From Flavobacterium sp. HTF (lineage in GTDB: Bacteria > Bacteroidota > Bacteroidia > Flavobacteriales > Flavobacteriaceae): a DNA stretch of 42,753 bases. How positions within the stretch are numbered: position 1 is the stretch's first letter; each line of letters starts with the position of its first letter. A program made the translations under genes and the position numbers. The notes beneath the pieces are model-generated. The model searched no databases. It was not told the origin of the DNA and saw only the letters and a list, made by a program, of their open reading frames with translations. Positions 14,094 through 24,455 of the stretch are shown here, piece after piece. The DNA lies in the NCBI RefSeq assembly GCF_003105115.1, contig NZ_QETH01000036.1, positions 1 to 42,753 of the forward strand. The letters are read 5' to 3'.

Positions 14094-14969
14094 ATGATTA
14101 GCATTAACCCTAAAGAAATACCAACAGCAAAATTACATGGTTATTTACAAAGTGCCATAGGGCCGAGACCTATTGCTTTTGCCAGTACAATTAGCGAAAA
14201 AGGAATTCCGAATTTGTCGCCATTTAGTTTTTTTAATGTTTTTAGCGCTAATCCGCCAATTTTAGTTTTTTCACCTGCAAGACGTGTACGCGACAACACG
14301 GTTAAGCACACACTGATTAATGTTGAAGCAACAGGCGAAGTGGTCATAAATGTTGTTAATTATGATCTGGTACAGCAAACATCATTGGCAAGCACAGAAT
14401 ATGCAGAAGGGGTAAACGAATTTATAAAAGCCGGCCTGACACAAATTCCTTCAGATTTGGTAAAACCATATCGCGTAAAAGAATCTCCGGTACAATTTGA
14501 ATGCAAAGTCACACAAATTATTCCGTTGGGAACAGAAGGGGGAGCAGGAAATTTAGTCTTATGTGAAGTCGTGAAAATGCATATCCACGAATCAGTTTTA
14601 GATGAAAACGGAGCAATCGATCAGCACAAAATAGATTTGGTTTCAAGATTAGGAAGTAACTGGTATTCAAGATCAAGCGAAGGACTTTTTGAAGTGCCTA
14701 AACCACTAACCACCTTAGGAGTTGGAGTAGATGTAATTCCGAATTTTATCAAAGAAAGCCCCGTATTTAACGGAAATGATCTTGGAAAATTAGGTAACAT
14801 TGAAGCCTTGCCTACAATGGAAGAAGTTAGTATATTTGTGAAAGAAAATTTTTCTGTAAAAGGAGTTTTGAGCTCCGATGACCAGGAAAAAATACACCTG
14901 GAAGCTAAAAAATATCTGAATAATGATGATGTTGAGTCGGCCTGGAAAGTGCTTTTAGCAAAAAAATAA
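14094..14969 (+). CDS. Flavin reductase family protein (FMN-binding split barrel)
   Basis: 291 aa. The N-terminal half has the split-barrel signature GPRPIAFASTISEKGIPNLS followed by PFSFFNVFSANPP. The family binds FMN and acts as flavin reductase or a related oxidoreductase. The C-terminal 90 residues are an extra helical region common in Bacteroidota members. The substrate cannot be told from the sequence. It lies 32 bp upstream of the DUF3127 gene and may be co-transcribed with it. Confidence 0.88.
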   Translation: MISINPKEIPTAKLHGYLQSAIGPRPIAFASTISEKGIPNLSPFSFFNVFSANPPILVFSPARRVRDNTVKHTLINVEATGEVVINVVNYDLVQQTSLASTEYAEGVNEFIKAGLTQIPSDLVKPYRVKESPVQFECKVTQIIPLGTEGGAGNLVLCEVVKMHIHESVLDENGAIDQHKIDLVSRLGSNWYSRSSEGLFEVPKPLTTLGVGVDVIPNFIKESPVFNGNDLGKLGNIEALPTMEEVSIFVKENFSVKGVLSSDDQEKIHLEAKKYLNNDDVESAWKVLLAKK

Positions 14970-15001
14970 GAATAGAATCAAATAATTAATATAGAAAGAA
15001 G

Positions 15002-15373
15002 ATGGAAGTTATAGGAAAAGTAAAAGTGGTTAACCCTGAGCAACAAGTTAGTGCCTCATTCAAAAAAAGAGAATTGGTTGTTACTACAGATGAGCAGTAC
15101 CCACAACACATTTTAATCGAATTTACACAGGATAAATGCGATTTATTGAGTAGCTATAAGCAAGGAGAGGCAGTAAAAGTTTCTATCAATTTAAGAGGAA
15201 GAGAATGGGTTAACCCACAAGGAGAAACCAGATATTTTAATAGTATTCAGGGTTGGAGAATCGAAAGAGTAGGTAACGAAGCACCTTCACAAACACCTCC
15301 AATGCCAGCAGCAGAAGCTTTTGCTCCGGCTACAAACTTAAACGAAGACGAACCGGACGATTTACCGTTCTAA
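15002..15373 (+). CDS. DUF3127 protein with SSB-like acidic tail
   Basis: 123 aa. Residues 1-90 form a small beta-rich domain (MEVIGKVKVV, FTQDKCDLLSSYKQGEAVKV, RGREWVNPQGETRYFNS) recognised as DUF3127. A flexible Pro/Ala-rich linker follows (about 95-112), then the tail NEDEPDDLPF. The overall plan, OB-like fold, linker and acidic tip ending Asp-Asp-x-Pro-Phe, copies that of single-stranded DNA-binding protein. The function is not established. An AGAAAGAAG stretch just before the ATG is one of few purine-rich, SD-like leaders in the window. Confidence 0.85.
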   Translation: MEVIGKVKVVNPEQQVSASFKKRELVVTTDEQYPQHILIEFTQDKCDLLSSYKQGEAVKVSINLRGREWVNPQGETRYFNSIQGWRIERVGNEAPSQTPPMPAAEAFAPATNLNEDEPDDLPF

Positions 15374-15393
15374 GAGTTTAAAAAAACAATATA

Positions 15394-15501
15394 AAAATTC
15401 CAAATTCCAATTCATTACTGTGTTTTGGGATTTGGAATTTTGTTTTTGAGCAATTAGTCATTTCTAAGAATTGGAATTTAGAATTTCAATATTGGAATTT
15501 T
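15394..15501. repeat. Inverted word repeat (TTCCAAA type)
   Basis: Left arm 15394-15410 and right arm 15425-15441 match at 16 of 17 positions. Further copies of TTGGAATTT follow to 15501. It uses the same word as the locus at 8821. Confidence 0.75.
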
Positions 15502-15527
15502 AAATTAATTATTGATTATTTTAAAAA

Positions 15528-16166
15528 ATGCATTATTTATCAAAAGACTTATTTTTTCCGGCAGTTTCAGAAGCAGATGAAGAAGGGATTCTTGCCATTG
15601 GAGGAGATTTAAGTCCGGAGCGTTTACAGCTGGCATACAAAAGCGGTATTTTTCCCTGGTTTAATGAAGGAGAACCTATACTTTGGTGGTCACCGGATCC
15701 GAGGATGGTTTTGTTTTTAGACGAATTGATTGTCTCAAAAAGTATGCGTGCCGTTTTGAATAAAAAAATATTTAAAGTTACTTTTAATCAAAACTTTAAA
15801 GACGTAATTTCGAATTGCCAAAAAATAAAACGCGAAGGACAGAACGGAACGTGGATCTCTAACGATATGATTGATGCGTATTGTAACCTTCACGAAAAAG
15901 GAATTGCAAAATCAGTTGAGGTCTGGCAGGATGAGGTTTTGGTCGGCGGTTTATACGGAATTGATTTAGGGCATGTTTTCTGCGGAGAAAGTATGTTTTC
16001 TAAAGTTTCAAATGCATCAAAAGTAGCTTTCATTGCTTTGGTTGAATATTTAAGAAAAGGAAATTATAAATTATTGGATTGTCAGGTTTATAATCCTCAT
16101 TTGGAAAGTTTGGGCTGTTGCGAAATTGACCGTGAAGAGTTTATGTCTATTTTAAAAAGTGAGTAA
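15528..16166 (+). CDS. aat: Leucyl/phenylalanyl-tRNA--protein transferase
   Basis: 212 aa, slightly shorter than the E. coli enzyme. It adds Leu or Phe to N-terminal Arg or Lys, making an N-degron for ClpS/ClpAP. The signatures are clear: GILAIGGDLSPERLQLAYK, FPWFNEGEPILWWSPDPR (about residues 42-59) and GGLYGIDLGHVFCGESMFS. The next gene starts directly after its stop codon, so the two are coupled. Confidence 0.96.
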   Translation: MHYLSKDLFFPAVSEADEEGILAIGGDLSPERLQLAYKSGIFPWFNEGEPILWWSPDPRMVLFLDELIVSKSMRAVLNKKIFKVTFNQNFKDVISNCQKIKREGQNGTWISNDMIDAYCNLHEKGIAKSVEVWQDEVLVGGLYGIDLGHVFCGESMFSKVSNASKVAFIALVEYLRKGNYKLLDCQVYNPHLESLGCCEIDREEFMSILKSE

Positions 16167-16167
16167 A

Positions 16168-16962
16168 ATGAATACCATTCATGTTGTAAAAGAAATTTAT
16201 ATCTACCCGATAAAAAGTCTGGCAGGAATAAGCTGTCAAACAGCTTTAGCAGAAGAAATGGGATTTGAAAATGATCGCCGATGGATGTTGATTAATGAAG
16301 ATAATCTGCATGTTACGCAAAGAGAATACCCTATAATGAGCCAGTTTTATCCGCAGATTTCAGAGGGTAAAATAAGTATCACTTTTGAAAATGATAAACA
16401 TGAATTTTCTATAGATGAAGATTTGAAAATTCCAATAGAAACCAATGTCTGGGAAGATAAAACAGAAGTTACGGAAGTAAGTAAATCAACATCTGAATGG
16501 TTTAGCAAACATCTAGGTTTTGCATGTAAATTAGTCAGAATCAATAAAATTGGCGACCGTAAACACGAAAGTTCCAGATCTAAGGAAACTTACAATGTAA
16601 GTCTCGCCGATGGATACCCTTATTTACTTGTTGGGACAAAAAGCATGGATTTTCTTAATGATAAACTAGATGAAAAAATCACGGTTAAAAGATTTCGCCC
16701 AAACATAGTAATCAGTACTGAAAATCCTCATGAAGAAGATGATTTCAATACTTTTAAAATAGGAGAAATTCAGTTCAAAAATGTAAAACCCTGCGGAAGA
16801 TGCATTATGGTTAATAATGATCCGGAGAAGGCAGTTGTAAAAAAAGAACCTCTGAAAACATTAAGTAAATACAGAAATGTAAATAATTCTGTTTTATTTG
16901 GGACTAATATTGTGAGCTTAAATTCAGGTATTATTAGTGTAGGGGATGCAGTTGTTTTTTAA
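16168..16962 (+). CDS. MOSC domain protein (MOSC N-terminal beta barrel plus MOSC)
   Basis: 264 aa from the ATG at 16168, one base after the aat stop; a GTG at 16159 in frame is possible but less likely. The N-terminal beta-barrel begins VKEIYIYPIKSLAG and has DRRWMLI. The MOSC domain includes FRPNIVIS and VKPCGRCIMVNND with the conserved Cys pair. MOSC proteins carry or transfer sulfur to molybdenum cofactor, or act as molybdoenzyme components reducing hydroxylated amines. The stop overlaps the convergent thiF stop by 4 bp. Confidence 0.92.
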   Translation: MNTIHVVKEIYIYPIKSLAGISCQTALAEEMGFENDRRWMLINEDNLHVTQREYPIMSQFYPQISEGKISITFENDKHEFSIDEDLKIPIETNVWEDKTEVTEVSKSTSEWFSKHLGFACKLVRINKIGDRKHESSRSKETYNVSLADGYPYLLVGTKSMDFLNDKLDEKITVKRFRPNIVISTENPHEEDDFNTFKIGEIQFKNVKPCGRCIMVNNDPEKAVVKKEPLKTLSKYRNVNNSVLFGTNIVSLNSGIISVGDAVVF

Positions 16963-17669
16963 AAAGTCAGCTTTTTAAAATTCCAGTTTAAAGTATCAAA
17001 AAGAAGCAGTTCATTTTTTAAAGCTGGTAATTCTAAAATAAGTTTTAAGGTTTCGTGTGCCATCATATTGCCGATAATTCCGGGCAAAGTTCCTAAAACA
17101 CCATTCAGGTTACAATTTGGAACATCTTTCGGATCCGGCATTTCAGGGAATAAATCACGCAGGTTTTTACCTCCGTTATGATTAAAAACAGCAATTTGTC
17201 CTTCAAATTTCAGGATACTTCCGTAAACAAGCGTTTTACTCAAATCTACACAAGTATCATTGACTAAATAACGGGTTTTGAAATTATCAGAACCGTCTAC
17301 AATTATGTCAAAACCCTGAATAAGCAGAGAAGCATTTTCTACAGTCAGTTTTTCCTCAAAAGCAATTACGTTTATTAACGGATTTAACTTCATAAGCACC
17401 TTTTTGGCTGTAGAAGCTTTAGAAAAACCAACCTGATCTTCTGTGTATAAAATCTGGCGATGAAGATTATGGATTTCGATAGTATCAAAATCTACAACAC
17501 CAATAGTTCCAACACCTGCAGTTGAAAGATATTGCAAAACCGGACAACCTAAACCTCCTGCGCCAATAACCAGTACTTTTGCATTTTTAATTTTTTCCTG
17601 ACCTTCATCTCCAATTTCAGGAAGTATGGTTTGCCTGTTGTAACGAAGGAATTCCTTGATAATGCTCAT
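16959..17669 (-). CDS. thiF: ThiF/MoeB/HesA adenylyltransferase
   Basis: 236 aa from the ATG at 17669. The longer frame to 17705 would translate a word repeat and is rejected. It adenylates the C-terminal Gly of ThiS. The ATP-binding VIGAGGLGCPVLQYL and the Arg finger FDTIEIHNLHRQ are present, as are GSDNFKTRYLVND and PNCNLNGVLG, whose Cys lies where E. coli ThiF forms an acyl-disulfide with ThiS. The usual zinc CxxC pairs are missing. It is the last gene of the thi operon. MoeB is the alternative reading, but the context settles on ThiF. Confidence 0.9.
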   Translation of the reverse strand: MSIIKEFLRYNRQTILPEIGDEGQEKIKNAKVLVIGAGGLGCPVLQYLSTAGVGTIGVVDFDTIEIHNLHRQILYTEDQVGFSKASTAKKVLMKLNPLINVIAFEEKLTVENASLLIQGFDIIVDGSDNFKTRYLVNDTCVDLSKTLVYGSILKFEGQIAVFNHNGGKNLRDLFPEMPDPKDVPNCNLNGVLGTLPGIIGNMMAHETLKLILELPALKNELLLFDTLNWNFKKLTF

Positions 17670-17681
17670 TATTTTAGTCTT

Positions 17682-17763
17682 AAAGTTTGAAAGTCGAAAG
17701 CTCAAAGTCGAAAGCGTATTGTATTAAGTGAAAGACTTTATGACTTTAGACTTTCAAACTTTC
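17682..17763. repeat. Inverted word repeat (AAAGTCGAAAG type)
   Basis: Tandem copies of AAAGTCGAAAG at 17689-17714 and the inverted words at 17735-17763. A perfect 13-bp pair links 17682-17694 with 17750-17762. It fills the whole thiH-thiF gap. Confidence 0.75.
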
Positions 17764-18874
17764 GACTATATGCCTCGTGCCAGTCTTTCCAGACAGGTTC
17801 ATAGCCTGCGTTTTTTATGATTTGTGAAATTTCAGCAGCTGAGCGTTCATCACTGATTTCAAATTGTTCCAGAGATTGCGGATCCACAACATAGCCGCCG
17901 GGATTTGTTTTAGAGCCTGCACTCATGCTTGTAACGCCAATAGGAATGATATTATTCCTGAATTTTTCATTTTCCCTTGTTGAAATCGAAATTTCCAAAT
18001 CTTCATTCCACAAACGATACGCACAAATGAGCTGTGTCAGATCTTTGTCATCCATAATAAAATTAGGTTCGATAATTCCTTCGGCTGGACGTAACCTTGG
18101 AAAAGAAACCGAGTATTTTGTTCTCCAGTATTTTTTCTGAAGATAATCGATATGGAGCGCATTAAAAAAACTATCCGTACGCCAGTCTTCCAAACCTAAC
18201 AAAACCCCTAACCCAATTTTATGAATTCCGGCATTTCCTATTCTGTCGGGCGTATCTAATCGATAATCAAAATTTGACTTTTTGCCTTTCGTATGGTATT
18301 TTTTATAAACTTCCTGATGATATGTTTCCTGATAAACCAAAACAGAATAAACACCGGCTTGGTGTAAACGCTGATATTCTTCAACCGAAAGTGGCTGCAC
18401 TTCAACTGAAATAATCGAAAACTGATTTTTGATAAGTTCAATAGCGTTTATAAAATAATTGATGTTTACAGCATAATTGGCTTCTCCGGTAACTAATAAA
18501 ACATGATCGAAACCGCTATTTTTTAGTGCCTCGGCTTCAAGTTTTATTTCGGCATCAGAAAGTGTTTTTCTTTTGATTTTATTATCCAAACTAAAACCGC
18601 AATAAGTGCAGATGTTTTGGCATTCATTGCTTAAATACAACGGCGCATACATTTGAATGGTTTTACCAAAACGTTTCATTGTAAGTTCATGACATTGCTG
18701 TGCCATTTGCTCTAAATAAGATTGTGCGGCAGGCGAAATCAGTGCTAAAAAATCATCAAGATTTCTTTTGTTTTTAGCGAGAGCCCGCTCAACATCTTTT
18801 GATGTGATTTTATATATTTTGGTTTGAATTTCATCCCAGTTATATTGCTCAAAAATAGATTTGAATGTGTTCAT
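17738..18874 (-). CDS. thiH: 2-iminoacetate synthase
   Basis: 378 aa from the ATG at 18874; five upstream codons in frame are possible. Radical SAM enzyme that splits tyrosine to give dehydroglycine for thiazole formation. The cluster motif is C-x3-C-x2-C (CQNICTYC, near residues 85-92). Other family segments are visible: VLLVTGE, SVEVQPLSVEEY and TSMSAGSKTNPGG. Use of ThiH instead of ThiO fits anaerobic-type thiazole synthesis. It is separated from thiG by the GxxExxY cassette. Confidence 0.96.
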   Translation of the reverse strand: MNTFKSIFEQYNWDEIQTKIYKITSKDVERALAKNKRNLDDFLALISPAAQSYLEQMAQQCHELTMKRFGKTIQMYAPLYLSNECQNICTYCGFSLDNKIKRKTLSDAEIKLEAEALKNSGFDHVLLVTGEANYAVNINYFINAIELIKNQFSIISVEVQPLSVEEYQRLHQAGVYSVLVYQETYHQEVYKKYHTKGKKSNFDYRLDTPDRIGNAGIHKIGLGVLLGLEDWRTDSFFNALHIDYLQKKYWRTKYSVSFPRLRPAEGIIEPNFIMDDKDLTQLICAYRLWNEDLEISISTRENEKFRNNIIPIGVTSMSAGSKTNPGGYVVDPQSLEQFEISDERSAAEISQIIKNAGYEPVWKDWHEAYSRKFESLKS

Positions 18875-18883
18875 TTTATTTTT

Positions 18884-18914
18884 TTTCACGCAGATTTAGC
18901 TGATTGTGCAGATT
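18884..18914. repeat. Left inverted repeat of GxxExxY cassette
   Basis: 31 bp, beginning TTTCACGCAGATTTAGC. It matches the inverse of 19385-19415 at 30 of 31 positions. It overlaps the stop codon of the GxxExxY pseudogene. Confidence 0.9.
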
Positions 18915-19290
18915 AAATTTTATTGACTACCCGATTAATATTGTCCAAAATATTTGTACAATTAAAATTGACTAATAGGCCAAGTTTTTTATTTGTTAAT
19001 TTTAAATAGGTTGTTAGTTGTTTGTAATGAACTGGCTTTAATTCTTCTACAGATTTTAATTCAACAATGACTTTGTCTTCAACCAATAAATCCAATTTAA
19101 ATGTAATATCCAGATAAGCATCATCATATTTTACCGGAATTTCAAGTTGTTTTTGAACTTTAAGATTATCCTTTTGTAATTGATAATATAGAGCACTTTC
19201 ATAAATGGATTCAAGTAAACCGGGACCTAATTTATTGTAAACTTTGAATATTGATCCTCTTACCTTATATTAAATTTCATTTTCTGACAT
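18913..19290 (-). pseudogene. GxxExxY protein (PD-(D/E)XK nuclease-like) with early stop codon
   Basis: The frame reads MSENEI, then TAA at 19270-19272, then continues without interruption for about 118 codons. Those carry YNKLGPGLLESIYESAL (the GxxExxY-type signature), FKLDLLVEDKVIVELKS (the D and E-x-K of a PD-(D/E)XK fold) and YLKLTNKKLGLLVNF, to the stop at 18913. Length and motifs match full GxxExxY proteins, whose role is not established. A single codon change (probably TCA or TTA to TAA) has broken it, unless a downstream start is used. It interrupts the thiG-thiH junction and lies inside inverted repeats. Confidence 0.85.
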
Positions 19291-19384
19291 AGTATTTTTT
19301 TTGTTCAAAAATAAAGAAATTTCTTTCTTTTTATAGTTGGATTTTTCATACAAATCTGACAGACAATGCATATTAATTTTCTTA

Positions 19385-19415
19385 AATCTGCATAATCAGC
19401 TAAATCTGCGTGAAA
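19385..19415. repeat. Right inverted repeat of GxxExxY cassette
   Basis: 31 bp, the inverse of 18884-18914 with one mismatch. It ends 8 bp before the thiG stop codon. Each arm itself is made of near-copies of AAATCTGC-type words. Confidence 0.9.
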
Positions 19416-19422
19416 CAAAATT

Positions 19423-20199
19423 TTAGTCATATAAAAACGATGTAAGTGGACTCGAAGCCACGGCATAATTATGCTGATTGGCAATTTTAGCTTCAAAAGC
19501 TTTTCTTCCGGCAATAACCGCTTCTTTAAAAGCTTCTGCCATTAATTCCGGGTTTCCTGCAGCGGCAATAGCCGTATTTACGAGAACGGCATCTGCACCG
19601 ATTTCCATAGCTTTAGCAGCATCAGAAGGAGAGCCAATTCCGGCGTCTACAATTACCGGAACATTGCTTTGTGCTATGATTATTTCTAAAAAATCAATGG
19701 TTTTTAAACCTTTGTTACTTCCAATTGGTGAACCCAAAGGCATTACCGCAGCAGTCCCTGCTTCTTCTAAATGTTTGCACAAAACAGGATCGGCATGAAT
19801 GTAAGGCAGAACAATAAAACCTAATTTCACCAGTTCTTCTGTAGCTTTTAAAGTTTCGATTGGGTCCGGCATTAAATATTTTGGATCGGGATGAATTTCC
19901 AGTTTTAACCAGTTTGTTTCTAACGCTTCACGCGAAAGCTGAGCTGCAAAAACTGCCTCTTTTGCATTTCTTGCACCCGAAGTATTAGGTAATAAATTAA
20001 TTCCGGGATGATTCAGGTGCGATAAAATGACATCCGTTTCAGTTTCTAAATCAATTCGTTTTAAGGCAACGGTAACCAATTCACTTTTTGAAGCCAGGAT
20101 TGCTTTTTCCATTTCCAGATTTGAACCAAATTTTCCGGTACCGAGAAACAACCGGGATTCAAATGTCTTATCTCCCATATTAAATGCTGATGTTTGCAT
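19423..20199 (-). CDS. thiG: Thiazole synthase
   Basis: 258 aa TIM barrel. It joins 1-deoxyxylulose 5-phosphate, ThiS thiocarboxylate and dehydroglycine into the thiazole phosphate. Motifs: FLGTGKF near residues 18-24, VALKRID near 43-49 (the Lys position that forms the imine), [10 protein letters not shown] and [20 protein letters not shown]. The start overlaps the thiE end by 20 bp. The right arm of the GxxExxY cassette lies right after its stop codon. Confidence 0.97.
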   Translation of the reverse strand: MQTSAFNMGDKTFESRLFLGTGKFGSNLEMEKAILASKSELVTVALKRIDLETETDVILSHLNHPGINLLPNTSGARNAKEAVFAAQLSREALETNWLKLEIHPDPKYLMPDPIETLKATEELVKLGFIVLPYIHADPVLCKHLEEAGTAAVMPLGSPIGSNKGLKTIDFLEIIIAQSNVPVIVDAGIGSPSDAAKAMEIGADAVLVNTAIAAAGNPELMAEAFKEAVIAGRKAFEAKIANQHNYAVASSPLTSFLYD

Positions 20200-20818
20200 A
20201 GAGTTTTTCTTTGAGTTGTGTGATTAATTTTCCTTTTTCCGGATTATTAGTAATTAAACCGGAAACGGCAATTCCATGAATGCCCGTTTCCATTAATGGA
20301 TCTATATCCTTTAATGTGATTCCTCCAATAGCATAAACAGGAATATTTATTTTATTTTTTTTTAGCTTTTGAATAATTCCAAAATATCCTGATAATCCTA
20401 AAATCGGACTCAGTTTTTCTTTTGTAGTAGTATATCTAAAAGGCCCTAGACCAATATAGTCACAGCCATTTTTGACATGATCAGTGATATCTTCATAGGT
20501 GTTTGCAGTTGCTCCGATGATTTTTGTACTGCCTAAAATTGCTCTTGCCTCGTCAATTTTCATGTCAGTAAGACCTAAATGTATACCGTCTGCAGCAACT
20601 TGCTGAGCGAGATATAGATTGTCATTTACAATGAAATTGGCTAAGTATTTTTCGCATAAAACTTTTGCAGCTTCCGCTAAAGCAAATGTGTCTTCAGGAG
20701 TTTGATCCTTGAAGCGCATCTGAATCCAGTCGCATCCATTGTCAAGTGCCGCATGAATGTTGTACAATTGAGATTCGATAGTATTTCCCTGGGAAATGTA
20801 TTGCAGTTTGTTATACAT
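20180..20818 (-). CDS. thiE: Thiamine phosphate synthase
   Basis: 212 aa TIM barrel joining HMP-pyrophosphate to thiazole phosphate. Motifs are DWIQMRFKD near residues 30-38, [20 protein letters not shown] near 62-81, [17 protein letters not shown] and [11 protein letters not shown]. All functional segments look intact, so this is the working ThiE as opposed to the shorter paralogue upstream. It overlaps thiD by 8 bp and thiG by 20 bp. Confidence 0.95.
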   Translation of the reverse strand: MYNKLQYISQGNTIESQLYNIHAALDNGCDWIQMRFKDQTPEDTFALAEAAKVLCEKYLANFIVNDNLYLAQQVAADGIHLGLTDMKIDEARAILGSTKIIGATANTYEDITDHVKNGCDYIGLGPFRYTTTKEKLSPILGLSGYFGIIQKLKKNKINIPVYAIGGITLKDIDPLMETGIHGIAVSGLITNNPEKGKLITQLKEKLYANISI

Positions 20819-21563
20819 AATGATATCCGATTAAAGTTGAAGTTGAGCTCAGGTATTTTTCGATATAATTTTTAGCATTCGTGCAGGCTTCTGTGATAGG
20901 TTGATTGAGGGCTAAATTGGCAGTAATAGCAGACGATAAAATACAGCCAGAGCCATGTTTTTCAAAACAGTTTTTTTCTGATGGCAGCAAATTGATGATT
21001 TCATTTTTTAGAAACAGCTGATCCTTGCCCGGTTCAGTTGCATTATGCCCGCCTTTTAAAAGAATTGCTGTACTGATTTCGTTTTCTATCCAGAGATTCT
21101 CTGATATAAAACCCGGAAACAACTGTTCGATTTCATTATAGTTAGGCGTAATCAAATCAACTTTAGATAGAATCTTATGTAAATCTAATCTGTCCTCTAT
21201 GGTTAAAAATTCAAAATTGGTGGTCGATTTTAAAACAGGATCCCAAACAATTTTTGTGTTTGGAGATTCTAATTTAACAAACGAAAGAATCCGGTTGAGA
21301 TAAGCCAAAGAAGGAACAATTCCAATTTTAACAGCGCTGATTTTGTAGTTTTGAAATAGCGTTTCAATAGACCGGATAACGAAACTCAAATTAGTCCATT
21401 CCATTTCAAAAAACGCATTTTCTGTCTGGATTGTATTTGCGGTTATGATTGCAAATCCGGTTACCTGATGCTGCTCAAATGTTTTTGCGTCAGCAAGAAC
21501 CCCGGCACCTCCCGAAGGATCCAGGCCAGCTATAGAGAGTACGTATGGGCGATTTTTTGACAT
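20811..21563 (-). CDS. thiD: Hydroxymethylpyrimidine (phosphate) kinase
   Basis: 250 aa ribokinase-fold enzyme that phosphorylates HMP and HMP-P. Motifs: SIAGLDPSGGAGVLADAKTF (residues about 10-29), KIGIVPS, WDPVLKST, the ILLKGGH segment and the anion-hole/catalytic HGSGCILSSAI near residue 204. It overlaps the flanking genes on both sides (34 bp and 8 bp), so the operon is tightly coupled. Confidence 0.96.
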   Translation of the reverse strand: MSKNRPYVLSIAGLDPSGGAGVLADAKTFEQHQVTGFAIITANTIQTENAFFEMEWTNLSFVIRSIETLFQNYKISAVKIGIVPSLAYLNRILSFVKLESPNTKIVWDPVLKSTTNFEFLTIEDRLDLHKILSKVDLITPNYNEIEQLFPGFISENLWIENEISTAILLKGGHNATEPGKDQLFLKNEIINLLPSEKNCFEKHGSGCILSSAITANLALNQPITEACTNAKNYIEKYLSSTSTLIGYHYV

Positions 21564-22132
21564 AATTTGAATTGTTTTATTGGATTTTCATTATTCCAGA
21601 CAGCTCCTAAAAGAGCGATATCATCAAAGCCATTTTCAAGTGTTTCTGCAATATTTCCCGAATCAATTCCGCCTAAAGCGACAACTTTTGTCCTGAAGTT
21701 TGTTCTTGATTTTAAAGCTTCAAAAAGATTGTTTTTTGGGAGATAATTTTCTTTGGAAATGCTTTTAAAAACCGGGCTAAAAAAAGCGTAATCAAATCCA
21801 TTTTCTATCGAATTGAAATCTTCAATAGAATGCGTTGAGGTTGAATCATACCGGTAAGGTTTTGGAAATCCTGCAGTAGAGTTGTGAATGTGCTTTCTTT
21901 CTTTTTCAGAAAAATGAAATCGGTTAATTCCAAAATCTTCTGCTAATACATGATGGTTATGTAAAACAAGTTTATTTCTGTTTTTCAGTTTAATCTGATG
22001 AATAAACTGCACCATTTCCATTTCAGAAAAGTCAGGTTTACGGATATGAAGCAAAGGCAATCCTTCTTCAAATAAAGAATAAATTATCTTAATTTCATCT
22101 GCAACAACAAAAGGATTTGTAATTACGATCAT
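21530..22132 (-). CDS. Second ThiE/TenI-like protein
   Basis: 200 aa, a divergent paralogue of ThiE. It keeps the barrel signatures LLHIRKPDFS near residues 26-35, LVLHNHHVLAEDFGINRFHFSE near 55-76, FSPVF and VVALGGIDSGNI. The diphosphate-binding residues of ThiE are replaced (for example LVLHNHH instead of FIVND). It could be a thiazole tautomerase of the TenI type, which fits its place in the operon, or a second synthase. It overlaps thiD by 34 bp. Confidence 0.8.
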   Translation of the reverse strand: MIVITNPFVVADEIKIIYSLFEEGLPLLHIRKPDFSEMEMVQFIHQIKLKNRNKLVLHNHHVLAEDFGINRFHFSEKERKHIHNSTAGFPKPYRYDSTSTHSIEDFNSIENGFDYAFFSPVFKSISKENYLPKNNLFEALKSRTNFRTKVVALGGIDSGNIAETLENGFDDIALLGAVWNNENPIKQFKLCQKIAHTYSL

Positions 22133-22139
22133 TTTTTGA

Positions 22140-22236
22140 AAGTATTAAGATTTGGGTATTAAGTATTAAGACAAAAGTTGGAATGAAATGTCTTCTGATT
22201 AGAAATCTTAATACTTAATACTATAATCTTGATTCT
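22140..22236. repeat. Inverted word repeat (AGTATTA type)
   Basis: Left copies AGTATTAAG/GTATTAAGTATTAAG at 22141-22170 and inverted copies at 22207-22221. A 15-bp perfect pair joins 22156-22170 and 22207-22221. It fills the gap between thiC and the TenI-like gene. Confidence 0.8.
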
Positions 22237-22239
22237 ACA

Positions 22240-24171
<1,932 letters not shown>

Positions 24172-24172
<1 letters not shown>

Positions 24173-24378
24173 TATCCACCTTGCGTGGCAGAAATAATCA
24201 GAATTTCATCAGTTTCCTGTACGAGGAATTCGTTCCATTTGATTTTTGGAACAACGGTATTGTTAATAGCAACGGCGATTCCGTTTTGTTTGTGCGGAAT
24301 TTCGAGATCGAGCAATGACTGAACGCTAAGTGATTCAGCATTGAATTGTTTTACTTGTTGGTTGATTTTTAGTTCCAT
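24172..24378 (-). CDS. thiS: Sulfur carrier protein ThiS
   Basis: 68 aa beta-grasp protein ending in Gly-Gly (TQGG), the end that becomes the thiocarboxylate sulfur donor for thiazole. It begins MELKINQQVK and has a typical ThiS hydrophobic core (GIAVAINNTVVP). It is the first gene after the TPP riboswitch. Its start codon lies inside a predicted hairpin that may block translation. Confidence 0.94.
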
Positions 24379-24417
24379 TCCTTTTAAGTTTAGTGTATAG
24401 TTACACGATAGGAATGG
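24375..24417 (-). promoter_or_regulatory. Hairpin that buries the thiS start codon
   Basis: AGGAATGG (24375-24382 on the minus strand, containing the ATG) pairs perfectly with CCATTCCT at 24410-24417. An inner GTGTA/TACAC hairpin (24393-24406) stacks within. It sits between the riboswitch and thiS and could be its translational expression platform. Confidence 0.65.
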
Positions 24418-24455
24418 CTACAAAATTACGCGTAGACGCGCGCATAGAAGTCATC

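Noticed and set aside
17670..17705. Twelve-residue N-terminal extension of ThiF
   Set aside because: It would translate the intergenic word repeat; the second ATG matches the usual ThiF start.
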